DNA from: Bog-473 sp963725895
Lineage (GTDB): Bacteria; Actinomycetota; Acidimicrobiia; Acidimicrobiales; RAAP-2
Assembly (NCBI GenBank): GCA_963725895.1
Contig: CAVSAJ010000001.1
Coordinates: forward strand, 2,294,001 to 2,358,000
Direction: 5' to 3'
Length of the DNA stretch: 64,000 bases
Below are positions 1 through 10,077 of the stretch, in pieces. The notes below the pieces were generated by a model. It saw only the letters and a list, made by a program, of their open reading frames with translations. It was not told the DNA's origin and made no database searches. Position 1 is the first letter of the stretch. Every line of letters begins with the position of its first letter. The translations under genes were made by a program, and so were the position numbers.

Positions 1-329
1 GCCGCCCCGACGAGCAGCCCGTTGTCGGGTCCGACGAAGTACATCGTTCCGCCTGTAGCCAGCGCGACGGCCAGTCCGATGCCGCGCCGCGCCGTACCGA
101 CCCCGGGGTCGACGACGCCCAGCACCACGCCGCTGCCGAGGTGGGGCACCGCGCGCATGAGGGTGTGGCTGCCGGCACGCACGTCGAAGGGCTCGATGTT
201 GTGCGTCAGGTCGATGATGGTCGTCCCGGGCGCCTGCGCCGCGATGACCGCGTGCACGACGCCGACGAACTCGTCCTGGGTCCCGAAATCAGAGAGGAAG
301 TAGACGGTCCGGACGGGGTGGGGGGACAC
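1..329 (-). CDS. SAM hydroxide adenosyltransferase (DUF62 family), 3' part cut off by window edge
   Basis: The N-terminal 109 residues are readable from a GTG at 329, 20 bp after the proC stop. The protein begins with YFLSDFGTQDEFVGVVHAV, has the DPGVGT motif in the middle and the YFVGPDNGLL motif close to the window edge; all three are characteristic of the DUF62 family (SAM-dependent chlorinase/fluorinase fold). Most members hydrolyse S-adenosylmethionine to adenosine and methionine using an activated water or hydroxide; only a few natural-product enzymes use halide. It lies downstream of proC on the same strand and is probably co-transcribed. The C-terminal domain lies outside the window, so integrity is unknown. 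Confidence 0.85.
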   Translation of the reverse strand, partial: MSPHPVRTVYFLSDFGTQDEFVGVVHAVIAAQAPGTTIIDLTHNIEPFDVRAGSHTLMRAVPHLGSGVVLGVVDPGVGTARRGIGLAVALATGGTMYFVGPDNGLLVGA

Positions 330-348
330 GGGCGCGCGCTCGTCTCGT

Positions 349-1170
349 TCAGCGCTGCAGATGACGCGACCGTTCGGTGGCCGCCGCGACCGCCTCCATG
401 AAGGCCGAGCGCACGGCCCGGGCCTCCAGTGCCCGCACCCCCGCCGCGGTCGTGCCCGCCGGCGACGTCACCTCGGCGCGCAGCGACTCGGGATCGCGCC
501 CGGTCTCGGCCAACAACGCCGCTGACCCGCGCATGGTCTCGACCACGAGCGTGCGACTCACCGCTCGGGTGAGGCCCATCTGCACGCCCGCCTCGATCAG
601 CGCCTCGGCCGCCAAGAAGAAGTACGCGGGACCCGAGCCTGAGAGGCCGGTGACCGCATCGAGCTGGTGCTCGGGCAGACGGACGACGGTCCCCACCGAG
701 GAGAGCACGTCCTGTGCCCAGGCCAGGTCCTGCGAGGTGGCGAAGGACCCGCCCGACATGGCGGCGACGCCCGAGCCGACCAGCGCAGCCACATTCGGCA
801 TGGCCCGGATGACGGCCGGTTCGCCTCCGAGCGCCATTTCGAGGCGCTGGCACGGCACACCGGCGACGATCGAGAGGACGCGGGCGACCCCGGCGCGCGA
901 CACCGCAAGCGTGCGGCACGCGGCCTCCGCTGCGTCGGGCTTGACCGCGAGGAGGACGCCGGGCAGGCGGTCGCCACGGGTTTCGAGCACATCGGCCTCG
1001 GGGGCATGCAGCGTGCGCAGGCCCGGGTAGAGCGCCTCGAGCTCGTCGCGGCGCTCGGCCACCGGTTCGACCACGGTCACGTCCGCGGGTTTCAGCGCGC
1101 CGGTCCCCACGAGCCCGCCAAGCAGGGCTCCCCCCATTTTCCCGCCGCCGACGATCAGCAGGCTCGACAC
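349..1170 (-). CDS. proC: Pyrroline-5-carboxylate reductase
   Basis: 273 residues, normal for ProC. It catalyses the last step of proline synthesis, NAD(P)H-dependent reduction of 1-pyrroline-5-carboxylate. The N-terminal Rossmann motif is LLIVGGGKMGGALLGGL. The dimerisation domain carries the family signature around GLSGSGPAYFFLAAEALIEA, and the late TSPAGTTAAGVRALE segment is also typical. The frame stays open upstream to 1428, but the chosen GTG at 1170 puts the Rossmann strand at residue 4 as in other members. It is followed by the DUF62 gene on the same strand. Confidence 0.95.
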   Translation of the reverse strand: MSSLLIVGGGKMGGALLGGLVGTGALKPADVTVVEPVAERRDELEALYPGLRTLHAPEADVLETRGDRLPGVLLAVKPDAAEAACRTLAVSRAGVARVLSIVAGVPCQRLEMALGGEPAVIRAMPNVAALVGSGVAAMSGGSFATSQDLAWAQDVLSSVGTVVRLPEHQLDAVTGLSGSGPAYFFLAAEALIEAGVQMGLTRAVSRTLVVETMRGSAALLAETGRDPESLRAEVTSPAGTTAAGVRALEARAVRSAFMEAVAAATERSRHLQR

Positions 1171-1247
1171 GCCGCCGACGATACTGACCCTGGCCAGAGG
1201 CCGCGCCCGCCCAGCCGGTTCCTGGTCCGCAGCCCCCGATTCCGGCC

Positions 1248-1739
1248 TCAGCGCCGCGGCCGGCGGCGGTAGGTCGAGGGGTGCGCCAACGTCATGGCCG
1301 TCGGGAAATGCTCGTCGGTGTAGACGACCGATGAGCCCGCGATGCGGTCGAGCTCGTCGTCGTCGATCAGCCGGGCTGGCACCCGGCCCACCAGGTACAC
1401 GGCATCTTCGGGTCCGAGCGCGAACCACATCCCGAAGAGGTGCGCGTTGCGGCGCAGCAAGTAGCTGTAGACGTCGGCGTGATTGGCCTCGGGGACGGGC
1501 ATGAACTGCGCCTCGTGGTGCAGCGTGCGCTGCTTGAGGGTGAACCAGACGGTGATGTAGTCCTTCTCCTCACCCTTGAAGCGGAGGTACCAGCGATACG
1601 AGGCGGTCCGGTCGGTCACCTCTTGTCGCTCGGCCGCGACGAGGAAGCCACCGGCCGCGAGCTCGCGCTCGGCCCAGGCGTCGATGCACGCGACCGCCGC
1701 GGCCATCTCCTCCTCCTCGGGGAGATCGACGATCGGCAT
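1248..1739 (-). CDS. YbjN domain-containing protein
   Basis: 163 residues beginning at an ATG 37 bp downstream of the mshA stop. The sequence has the YbjN features: a tyrosine- and tryptophan-rich beta segment (SYRWYLRFKGEEKDYITVWF) and then FMPVPEANHADVYSYLLRRN and an LVGRVPARLIDDDELDRI segment. YbjN proteins resemble type III secretion chaperones in fold; their biochemical role is not settled. In many actinobacteria a YbjN gene lies directly after mshA, as here, which supports both calls. No signal peptide or membrane segment is visible. Confidence 0.85.
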   Translation of the reverse strand: MPIVDLPEEEEMAAAVACIDAWAERELAAGGFLVAAERQEVTDRTASYRWYLRFKGEEKDYITVWFTLKQRTLHHEAQFMPVPEANHADVYSYLLRRNAHLFGMWFALGPEDAVYLVGRVPARLIDDDELDRIAGSSVVYTDEHFPTAMTLAHPSTYRRRPRR

Positions 1740-1776
1740 TGCGCTCGATGACCCGCTCGGGCCGAGGCGCGCTCGT

Positions 1777-3082
1777 TCAGCCGCACTCGACGAGGCGACC
1801 CGAGGCCAGCTCGTCGTGCAGCTCCAGCAAGCGTCTTGGCGGCGGCGCGCCACGTGTAGCGACGCGCCATCAGCACCGAGGCAGTCGAGAGACGCTCGGC
1901 CAGCCAACGGCTCGTCGAAGACGCGGCGCACCGCGGACGGCGTAGGCGCCGGGGTCGGCCTCCTCGACCAGGAAGCCCGTGTGGCCTTGGGATGACCAGC
2001 GTGGTGAGCCCGCCCACGGCCGAGGCCACGACGGGCGTGCCGCAGGCGGCGGCCTCGAGCGCGACCAGGCCAAAGGACTCCGAGCGGCTGGGGACGAGGC
2101 ACACGTCCGCGGCGCGGTAATAGGAGGACAACAACTCATGGGGCTGGGGATCGATGAAGTGGACGTGCTCACGCACCCCGCGCGCGTCGGCGATGTCGTG
2201 CAGGCCTTGCAGCGCCTTCTCTCCGTGTGGGCCGCTCGGGCCGCCCACCACGACGAGGCGATACGGCTCGCCCCCCGACTCGAGCAGCTCGGCCAGGGTC
2301 TCGATGGCCACGTCCGCGCACTTGAGGGGCTGGATGCGGCCGACGAAGAGGAGGAGCCGCCCACTGAGCGGCAGGCCGAGCGCGCGCCGCGCCTGAGGAC
2401 GGTGCCCCGGGCCGAAGAACGCGTGGTCGACGCCCGGCGGCACGATACGAATGCGGCCCGGTTCACCGCCGTAGAGCGACGCAATCTGTTCGGCCTCGAC
2501 GCTGCACGAGGCCAGGACTGCGTCAGAACACTCGATGATGGACGCCTCGGCCTCGGCACGCCGGTGTGGCATGTCGGCCTCGACCTCTTCGGGCATCGAC
2601 TCCGCCTTGACCCGATCGAGGGTGTGGAAGGTGCATACGAGCGGCAGGTTCAGCTCGTGCTTGATCACGTGGCCCGACAGCCCCGAGAGCCAGTAGTTGG
2701 CGTGCACCGAGGTATAGGGCAGGTCCGCGCCCCCCTCGGCAGGCCCGCCGCCCTCGGCACCTGACCCGGCACCTGGGAGTGGCGCGGCCACCATGCGCTC
2801 GAGCACCCCCGAGGTGAATTGGTCCACCACCGCGGGCAGCGATTCCTTGGGAATCACGTCGAGCGGCCCGGCCGGGACGTGATGAACCCGCAACCCGGGT
2901 TCCACGTCGATCATCGGAGGCAGGTCGGCCGACCAGGCCCTGGTGAAGACGTCGCAGGCCACGCCGGAACGGGCCAGTGCGGCCGCCAGCTCGCGCACGT
3001 AGACGTTCATGCCCCCACCGTCGCCCGTGCCTGGCTGGGCCAGCGGCGAGGTGTGCAGGGACAGGACGGCGAGCCGGCGCAT
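1777..3082 (-). CDS. mshA: D-inositol-3-phosphate glycosyltransferase (mycothiol step 1), with four apparent frameshifts
   Basis: MshA joins UDP-GlcNAc to 1L-myo-inositol-1-phosphate in the first step of mycothiol synthesis. From the ATG at 3082 the protein starts with LSLHTSPLAQPGTGDGGGMNVYV, the MshA nucleotide-sugar entry region, followed by VHANYWLSGLSG, CTFHTL and the GT4 signature SRSESFGLVALEAAACGTPV with its two glutamates. The first 360 or so residues are clean. Between about 1986 and 1830 the recognisable C-terminus (GHTGFLVEEADPGAYA, VRRVFDEP, LAERLSTASVLMARRYTW, LELHDELASGRLVECG) is spread over three frames, needing shifts near 1986, 1940, 1905 and 1830. Assembly error is more likely than decay because the protein sequence is well preserved. 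Confidence 0.88.
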
Positions 3083-3129
3083 TTCGGTCAGAGCCTACCG
3101 GTGACCGGCAATTCGGCTCCGAAGGGCTG

Positions 3130-3585
3130 TCAGGCCGTGGCGACCCGGCCGGCGGAGGCGGGAGGTTCGGCGCCCGCCGTCGGGTCGGCGTCCCTCTCGC
3201 CCCTCTCGCCCCTCCCGGCCCTCTCGCCGTGCTCGTCCTCGTACTCGCGCCGGAAGGAGAGGTAGATGCGCACCAGCGTCTGCTTCTGCTCCTCGCTGAT
3301 GGTCTGGTCGGCCAGGATGGCGCGGGTCAGGTCGGGCGTGCCGGTCGGCGCCTCGAGGATGCCGGCCTGCACGTAGAGGGTCTCAGCCGAGATGCGCAGC
3401 GCCTTGGCGATCTGCTGGAGGATCTCGGCCGAGGGCCGGCGCAGCCCGCGTTCGATCTGGCTCAGATACGGGTTGGAGATGCCCGCCAGCTCCGAGAGAC
3501 GCCGCAGCGAGAGGCGTGCGGTGGCCCGCTGCTCACGGATGAAGGAACCGAGGTCGAGCCAGCGGTCTCCTTGGTCCGTGCTCAC
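3130..3585 (-). CDS. XRE-family helix-turn-helix regulator
   Basis: 151 residues from a GTG at 3585. The N-terminal third is an XRE HTH: IREQRATARLSLRRLSELAG then ISNPYLSQIERGLRRPS, a typical recognition helix, and a continuing helix ILQQIAKALRISAETLYVQAG. The middle (ILADQTISEEQKQTLVRIYLSF) is helical and probably dimerises; the tail is low-complexity Glu/Arg/Gly/Ala. Close relatives occur next to mshA in actinobacteria. The protein ends 47 bp upstream of mshA on the same strand and diverges from the superoxide dismutase gene; regulation of either neighbour is only inference. Confidence 0.85.
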   Translation of the reverse strand: MSTDQGDRWLDLGSFIREQRATARLSLRRLSELAGISNPYLSQIERGLRRPSAEILQQIAKALRISAETLYVQAGILEAPTGTPDLTRAILADQTISEEQKQTLVRIYLSFRREYEDEHGERAGRGERGERDADPTAGAEPPASAGRVATA

Positions 3586-3791
3586 TCTTGCAAGCGTATC
3601 GCCGACCGAGCGGCCGAGCGGGGCGAGTGGGCCCAGGTGGCCGAAGCGGGTCGGTCGTGCTGGCGGCCCGGTGCCCTGTTCGCATGGCGGTTGGCCCGGT
3701 TCCGATCGCGGCACTGTCGGGTATGGTCCAGCACGCACCACCTACGACAGCCGCCCGCGACCGGGATACGACTACGACTCAGGAGACCGCC

Positions 3792-4406
3792 ATGGACGAG
3801 TACAGCCTCCCTGACCTGCCCTACGACTACGCCGCGCTGGAACCCTACGTCTCGGCCCAGATCATGGAGCTCCACCACGACAAGCACCACGCCGCGTACG
3901 TGGCAGGGGCCAACCAGACGCTCGAGAAGCTGGCCGGCGCTCGTGACAAGGACGACTTCGGCGCCATTGTCGGCCTCGAGAAGACGCTGGCGTTCCACAT
4001 CTCGGGCCACGTGCTGCACTCCATCTTCTGGAAGAACCAGAGTCCCGACGGCGGCGACAAGCCTGACGGCGCACTCGGGTCGGCCATCGACGAGAACTTC
4101 GGGTCCTTCGACAAGTTCAAGGCGCAGTTCACGCAGGCGACCTCCACGATCCAGGGCTCGGGCTGGGGCGTGCTGGCTTACGAGCCGCTGGCCGGCCGGC
4201 TCATCGTCGAGCAGGTGTACGACCACCAGGCCAACGTCGGCCAGAGCTCGGTGCCGCTGCTGGTCTTCGACGCCTGGGAGCACGCCTTCTACCTGCAGTA
4301 CAAGAACGTCAAGGCTGACTTCTTCGCCGCCTTGTGGAACGTCGTCAACTGGCCCGACGTGGCATCACGGTTGGATGCGGCTAGGGGGCTGAAGATCGCC
4401 GGCTAA
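3792..4406 (+). CDS. Superoxide dismutase, Fe/Mn family
   Basis: 204 residues, normal for the family, dismutating superoxide to oxygen and hydrogen peroxide. The metal ligands can be placed: the first His in IMELHHDKHHAAYV, the second in HISGHVLHSIFWKN, and the Asp and His of the DAWEHAFYLQYKN signature. The start ATG at 3792 follows an AGGAGA ribosome-binding site 5 bases upstream. There is no signal peptide, so the enzyme is probably cytoplasmic. Iron or manganese use cannot be read from the motifs alone. Catalase and MsrA lie further along the window as other oxidative-stress functions. Confidence 0.95.
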   Translation: MDEYSLPDLPYDYAALEPYVSAQIMELHHDKHHAAYVAGANQTLEKLAGARDKDDFGAIVGLEKTLAFHISGHVLHSIFWKNQSPDGGDKPDGALGSAIDENFGSFDKFKAQFTQATSTIQGSGWGVLAYEPLAGRLIVEQVYDHQANVGQSSVPLLVFDAWEHAFYLQYKNVKADFFAALWNVVNWPDVASRLDAARGLKIAG

Positions 4407-4439
4407 GGGGACTCGTCGCAGGACTGGACGTCGCGGGCG

Positions 4440-4628
4440 CTAGGCCGATATGAGGTGCTGCTCGCAGAGGTGGCGGGCAGGATCGTGCTCGAGGTCGGCC
4501 TCGAGGATGGGCGCGCCACACGTCTCGCACTGCCCGTAGGTGCCCTCGTTCAGGCGCACGAGCGCCCGGTCGACCCCGTCGAGCACGGCCGCAGACCGGG
4601 CCAATTCCGTCTCGTAGCGCTCCTCCAC
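4440..4628 (-). CDS. Small DksA/TraR-type zinc-finger protein
   Basis: 62 residues from a GTG at 4628. A short helix (VEERYETELARSAAVLDGVDRALVRL) is followed by the DksA C-terminal finger NEGTYGQCETCGAPI, then a second metal pair in LCEQH, so the site is C-x2-C...C-x2-H rather than four cysteines. DksA family proteins enter the RNA polymerase secondary channel; this one lacks the long coiled coil with its acidic tip, so a full DksA role is unlikely. The start is uncertain because no clear ribosome-binding site is visible. It converges with the superoxide dismutase gene. Confidence 0.72.
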   Translation of the reverse strand: MEERYETELARSAAVLDGVDRALVRLNEGTYGQCETCGAPILEADLEHDPARHLCEQHLISA

Positions 4629-4706
4629 GAACGGCAGGGTAGCGGAAAAGGGTGCCCCAAAACCGTTTAGAGGCTGGCGCCGGGGGGCAGAAGTACCGCA
4701 ACCGGT

Positions 4707-7447
4707 ATGCGAAGCTCCGTACTCCCTGGGCATGAGCCCGCGGCCGGCGCACGTGCCGGCACATCCCTGACACGGCGTTTCCCTGCCGTCGCCACGTCTG
4801 TCGGGCAGGCCCGCCGCTTTTTGCTCGAGTCGCTGCCCGTGCACTGTGACGTCGGGACGGATGCCGTCGTGCTGATGCTCTCGGAGCTGGCCACCAATGC
4901 GGTCCTGCATGCGTCGACCCCGTTCGACGTCACCGTCGCCGTCGCCCCCGACGCATCGAGCGTGCGCGTCGACGTCAACGACGGCGCCGGGGGGTACCCC
5001 GTCCCGCTCGAGCCCGACGCAGATGCGCCACACGGACGCGGACTGCACATCGTGCGCACGTTGGCCGACGCCTGGGGCATCGAGATGCGCCGCGGCCAGC
5101 CCGGCAAGACGGTCTGGTTCTGCGCGTCGTTGGCGGCGGATTCGGAACCACTGTCGACGCCACGGCCCGTGCCGGCGAGCGAAGACGAACGCCGAGAGAC
5201 CGGACCGACGAGAGCCGCGGCCGCGTCGACGGCAGCTGCAGCGAGCGAGAGGGCCCCGATGGCGATGGCGCCGACGCCATGGCCGTCGCCCAGCGTCCGC
5301 GCCGTGCTCGACGGGCTGCGCGACGCCGTCGTGGCCACCGACGTGGACGGCGAGATCCACTACGTCAACCCGGCGGCCGAGGAGCTCATGCGCTGGCGGC
5401 ACGGATCCCTCGTCGGTCGGAACGCGCTCGACCTGGTGCCCGACTCACTGAGCGAGGCGTTTTCCGGCGGCTTTGCCCAGTTCGTGGACGAGCAGGCGCA
5501 GCAGCTGGTCGGGCGGAAGCTGTCCACGGTCATCAGGTGCGCCGACGGTTCCGAGGTCGACACCGAGCTGGTGCTCAGCGTCTTCGACCAGCCCAACGGC
5601 GCCACCGTCGTGGTCGGCATCTTCCGTCCCCGCGACGACCGCAAGCTGCAGCGCTGGTCCGAGCTGACCAGCGAGCTGCTCGAGATCCTCGTCGACGCCC
5701 CGATCGACGACGCCCCGGCCGAGCGGCTGCTCGCCACGCTGGGTCGCCGGTTGGACTGGGACGTGACGACGCTGTGGGCGCTCTCGGCGGACCACGAGCT
5801 GGTCTGCCGGCACGTGTGGACTCGTACCTCCACGACGGCGCCGGCCTTCGCGCGGGAGAAGGCCGCCGACCCGACGAGCGGGAGCGAGGGTCTGCCGCGT
5901 TGGGTCGATTGAGCACGGCGAGCCCCTCTGGGCAACCGATCTGCGGAGCGACTGGCGCTTCGTCACCGACGCGCTCGCCAAGGACGGGCTGCGCAGCGCG
6001 TACGCGTTCCCGATCCGGTATCGAGGCGCGTGCATCGGCGTCGTCAAGATGCTGAGCCGCCACCAGCGCGAGCGCGATCCGACGGTGGTCGAGCTCATGG
6101 ATGCCGTCGGAGGCCACCTCGGCGAGTTGCTGCACGCGTCGAGCCTGGCCGCCGAGCGCGAGCACCTGCTCGACGAGCTGCTCGAGGCCCGGCGCCGCAA
6201 CGAATTCCTCCTGCTGGCGACCCAGGTGCTGTCCGAGGTCGTCGAGTACAACGAGATGGTCGAGCGCCTGGCACAAGTGTCCGTGCCGGTGCTCGCAGAC
6301 CTGTGCCTCATCGACATCGCCGACGAGGACGGACAGATGCGCCGCATGGCGGCCTGGCACGCCGACCCGTCCAAACGGTCCCTCACCGAGGAGTTGCGCA
6401 CGTGCTACCCACCCGATCCATCCGGCACCCATCCGACAATGGCGGTGATGCGCAGTGGTCAGTCCATGTGGAGCGCAGAAATGTCCGACGCGTTCCTCCA
6501 CTCGACGAGCCGGGACGAGCGCCACTACTCGATCCTCAAGCTGCTCGGCTTCACCTCGTACATGACGGTGCCGCTTCGGCTACGCGATCAGCAGGTCCTC
6601 GGCACGGTGACCCTGGTCTCGGCCGGCTCGGGACGCCGCTTCTCCGAGAAGGACCTCGGGCTCGCCGAACAGCTGGCAAAACAGGTGAGCGCGGTGGTCA
6701 TCCGCGCCCGCGCCTTCGACCGCGAACGGCGGATCTCGCACGAGCTGCAACGCAACCTCCTGCCCGACGCGATCCCCGCCATCGACAGGCTGGGAGGTCG
6801 CGGCGCGCTACCTGCCGGCGGCCGTGGGCTTCGAGGTCGGCGGTGACTGGTACGACGTTGTCCCCCTCGCCGACGGTCACGTCGCGTTCGTGGTGGGCGA
6901 CGTCGAGGGACATGACCTCGGCGCGGCCAAGATCATGAGCCGCCTGCGCCACACGCTCGGCATGCTCGTGCTCGAAGAGCGCGCACCAGGCCCGGCGCTC
7001 GAGCGCCTCAACCGGATCTCTCTCGCCAGCGGGGGCCCGCGACTGGCCACGGCGCTCGTCGGCGTGCTCGACACCGCCAGCGGCCGGATCACGTTCTCCT
7101 CGGCCGGACATCCCTCTCCGGTCCGAGTGGTGTCGGGACAGGCGATTGAGCTGCCGGTACCACCGGGGCCACCCCTGGGCGTCCAGCCGTGCCACTACAA
7201 GGACCACGACTTCGACCTGGGTGACGGCTGCCTGGTGATGTTCACCGACGGCCTGGTCGAGCGTCGCAGCGCGCGCCTCGACGAGCGCCTCGCTCTGCTC
7301 GAGTCCTCGCTGCGCACCTCGCCGAGCACCGAACCCGGCCGCATCGCGGACGACGTCATTGAGGCGATGACTGCAGACGAACGCCGCTCCGACGACATCG
7401 TCGTGCTCGCGGTGCGACCGCGCGGGCCGGACGGACCCGCCGACTGA
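4707..7447 (+). CDS. HATPase-PAS-GAF-GAF-PP2C serine phosphatase, with two apparent frameshifts
   Basis: About 913 residues once two frame changes are repaired. The order is: an RsbW-like ATPase domain (N box ELATNAVLHAS, then DVNDGAGGYP and GRGLHIVRTLADAWGI); a low-complexity Ala/Glu linker; a PAS domain (VVATDVDGEIHYVNPAAEEL); two GAF-like domains; and a C-terminal SpoIIE/PP2C phosphatase with GGDWYDVVPL, VVGDVEGHDLGAA, FSSAGHPSP, MFTDGLVERR and RRSDDIVVLAVRP metal-site motifs. One extra G in the run at 5902-5904 and one in the run at 6792-6794 explain both shifts. Such proteins act in the anti-sigma-factor/anti-anti-sigma-factor partner-switching that controls stress sigma factors. Kinase-like and phosphatase domains on one chain are unusual. 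No sigma factor is adjacent. Confidence 0.85.
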
Positions 7448-7559
7448 GGTCCGTCTCTTCACCCTCGTCGGTCGTCGGGGCGCTGACCGGGGGCGGCACC
7501 GAGCCACTCCCGGGGCGCAGTGCTCCCGTGCTCCCCGGCGCACTCCGTATTGTGACGGC

Positions 7560-8977
7560 GTGACCACCGAGACCGCCGCTGCGCTCGCGCCCCTCGTCGG
7601 CGCCCATGTGCTGGTCCCTTGTCTCGACGGGGCCGAGCGGCCCTACCGTGACCTCGACTGCGCGGCCTCGACCCCGGCGCTCGAGTCAGTGGCGGAACGG
7701 GTGACGTCGTTCCTGCCCTGGTATTCGAGCGTGCACCGCGGCGCGGGCTACAAGTCACGGCGCGCCACGGAGGCCTACGAGGAGGCACGGGGCATCGTGC
7801 ATCGCTTCGCCGGCCGGCCGGCCGGCCTGGACGACGTGGTCGTCTTGGTGCGCAACACCACCGAGGCCATCAACCACCTCGCCTACCGCCTCCGGCTGGG
7901 CCCCGACGACGTGGTCGTCACCACCGTCGTCGAGCACCACGCCAACCTCTTGCCATGGGCCCGGGCGGCGTCGGTGCGCTGGGTGGAGTGCGGACCCGAC
8001 GGCACCTTCGGCACCGACGACGTCGTGCGGGTGCTCGACGACGGGCCGCGGCCGGCACTGCTGACGCTGACCGGCGCCTCCAACGTCACCGGGTGGATTC
8101 CTCCGGTCGAAGCGATCTGCGCCGCGGCACACGAGCGCGGCATCCCGGTCCTGCTCGATGCGGCCCAGCTGGCGCCACACCGGCCACTCCCGACCGGGCC
8201 GGACTACCTGGCCTTCAGTGGCCACAAAATGTACGCACCGTTCGGTGCGGGCGCACTGATCGGGCCGCGCCACACCTTCGAAACCGGCGACCCGTTCCTC
8301 GCCGGCGGCGGCGCGGTGGACTTCGTCGACCTGGACGAGGTGATCTGGACCGAGCCACCCGAGCGCGAGGAGGCAGGTTCCCCCAACGTCGTGGGAGCGG
8401 TTGCCTTCGGCGCGGCGATGGCGGAGCTGGAGCGGATCGGCTGGAAAGCCATCGGCGAACACGAGGCCGCGCTGGCGGCGCGTCTGTTCGGCGGACTGCG
8501 CGCCTTGGAGGGGATTCAGCTGCTCGGTCCGCGTCGCAGCTCGGGAGCGGGGCCGGATCGGACGCGGAAGGGCTGGCCGTCGCGACCTTCACGGTGCGGG
8601 GCATGCACCACACGCTCGTGGCCGCCCGCCTGAGCGCGGAGTTCGGCATCGGCGTGCGGCACGGCTGCTTCTGCGCGCACCCGTACCTCATCAGGCTGCT
8701 CGGGATCGGGCACGATGGCATGGTGCAGGCGCGGGCAGCGCTGCGCAGGGGTGAGCGCGGCGCGATTCCCGGCGCGGTCCGAGCCAGCTGTGGCCTCGGC
8801 ACCACGGGCGAGGACGTCGACGCGCTGCTCGACGCGTTGGCGGCGCTGGTGGACGGGGCGCCCGCGCCGGTGCGCTACGTCCAAGACGCCGTGACGGGCG
8901 ACTTCTGGCCCGAGGGCGACGCCCGTGGTTGGGGGGCGGCGGAACGTCCAGCGGGGGCCGCGTGTGCCCGTGGGTGA
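7560..8977 (+). CDS. Class V aminotransferase / cysteine desulfurase-like PLP enzyme, one apparent frameshift
   Basis: PLP fold-type I enzyme of the NifS/SufS superfamily, about 470 residues when the frame change between 8530 and 8565 is repaired. Visible features are the early SSVHRGAGYKSRRAT segment, NTTEAINHLAYRL, the VVEHHANLLPW histidine motif, the internal Asp in LLDAAQLAPH, and the PLP lysine in FSGHKMYAPFGAGALIG. In the second frame RHGCFCAHPYLIRLLG holds a cysteine at the position used for persulfide transfer in SufS-type enzymes. No iron-sulfur scaffold genes are nearby, so desulfurase, selenocysteine lyase and other lyase roles all remain possible. Confidence 0.82.
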
Positions 8978-8993
8978 GCAAGGCAGGGCGCGG

Positions 8994-9989
8994 ATGAGAA
9001 CGCGCGTGACACTGGTGGTCGCGCTGGGGGCGTTGCTCCCACTGCTGGCCGCCTGCTCGAAACCGGTGGGGAGCACCTCGGTGCGCGACGTGGCGTGGGT
9101 GGCGACGGGCGCGTCAGTCACGTTGCCGGGCATGAACGTGACCCCGGTGTACCTCGCTTCCCGTCACGCCGGGCCGTCCGTCTTCGTCGGCAGTCTGCCT
9201 TCGGCGCTGGCCTACACACAAGGTGACAAGGGGCTGCTCGTCGTGACGCAGGGCGACGACACTCTGCACGAGATCGACACCGCAACCAACGACGTGGTGC
9301 ACTCGGCCACTGTCGGTGTCGAGCCCGACGCAGTCGCGGTGGCGCCCGGAGGCAAAGGTGGCAAGGGCATCGCGCTGGTGACCAACCTGGACTCGGACTC
9401 GGTCACCCCGGTGGACCTCGGCACTTGGAGCGCCGGCACCCCGGTACCCGTCGGCGCACAGCCCACGGCGATCGCGGTGGCCGTCTCGCCCTCGGGCACG
9501 GCGACAGCTTTCGTGACCAACTTCGGGAGCAACTCTGTGACGCCGATCGACCTGTCCACGATGCAGCCGGATCCCCCCATCGCCGTCGGGCCCGGCCCGC
9601 AGACCGTTGCCGTGGCGGCCGGCGAGGTGCTCGTCGGCAACTTCTCGAACCAGACGCTCACCCCCATAAACCCGACGACGCTCAAGGCCGGCAACCCTGT
9701 TCCGCTCCCCCTCAACCCGACGGGGATCGCCGTGGCGCCCTCGGGAGCGAACATCTACGTGTGCGGCGGCTCGGGCGTGGTATCGCTCAGCACTCCCGGT
9801 CTGGTGCCAGGAACGCCGGTGCACCTGCCCGACGCGGCCCAAGGCATTGCGCTCAGCGCGGACGGGGCCACGGCGTGGATCACCCAGCAGGCGGGCTCGC
9901 TGGTCGGCGTGACGCTGGCCACCGGGGCGGTCGGGCGCCCGATCCACCTGGGTGGCCATCCTTCGGCCATCGTGATCGGGCCGGGCTAG
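8994..9989 (+). CDS. Beta-propeller (YVTN-like) surface lipoprotein
   Basis: 331 residues. The start is MRTRVTLVVALGALLPLLAAC, a signal peptide ending in a lipobox (LLAAC) with the cysteine at residue 20 or so. The rest is a series of about 45-residue blades, each with a VAVAPGG.., AFVTNFGSNSVTPIDL or IALSADG-type strand, as in YVTN/NHL propellers. The function is unknown; such proteins usually bind other proteins or glycans at the cell surface. The annotated stop TAG at 9987-9989 overlaps the TA target duplication of the IS element, and the same stop would exist without the insertion. Confidence 0.85.
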   Translation: MRTRVTLVVALGALLPLLAACSKPVGSTSVRDVAWVATGASVTLPGMNVTPVYLASRHAGPSVFVGSLPSALAYTQGDKGLLVVTQGDDTLHEIDTATNDVVHSATVGVEPDAVAVAPGGKGGKGIALVTNLDSDSVTPVDLGTWSAGTPVPVGAQPTAIAVAVSPSGTATAFVTNFGSNSVTPIDLSTMQPDPPIAVGPGPQTVAVAAGEVLVGNFSNQTLTPINPTTLKAGNPVPLPLNPTGIAVAPSGANIYVCGGSGVVSLSTPGLVPGTPVHLPDAAQGIALSADGATAWITQQAGSLVGVTLATGAVGRPIHLGGHPSAIVIGPG

Positions 9990-10003
9990 TGACGTGAGTC
10001 AGA
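9989..10003 (+). repeat. IS630 left terminal inverted repeat
   Basis: GTGACGTGAGTCAGA, matched exactly by the complement of 11144-11158. It is preceded by the TA duplication at 9987-9988. Confidence 0.95.
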
Positions 10004-10077
10004 AATAGCCATACTCGGGGGAATTTTCCCGTGACCGCTCGCGTTGTCTCCGTCGTAAGCGACGATGGGAGGCACAG

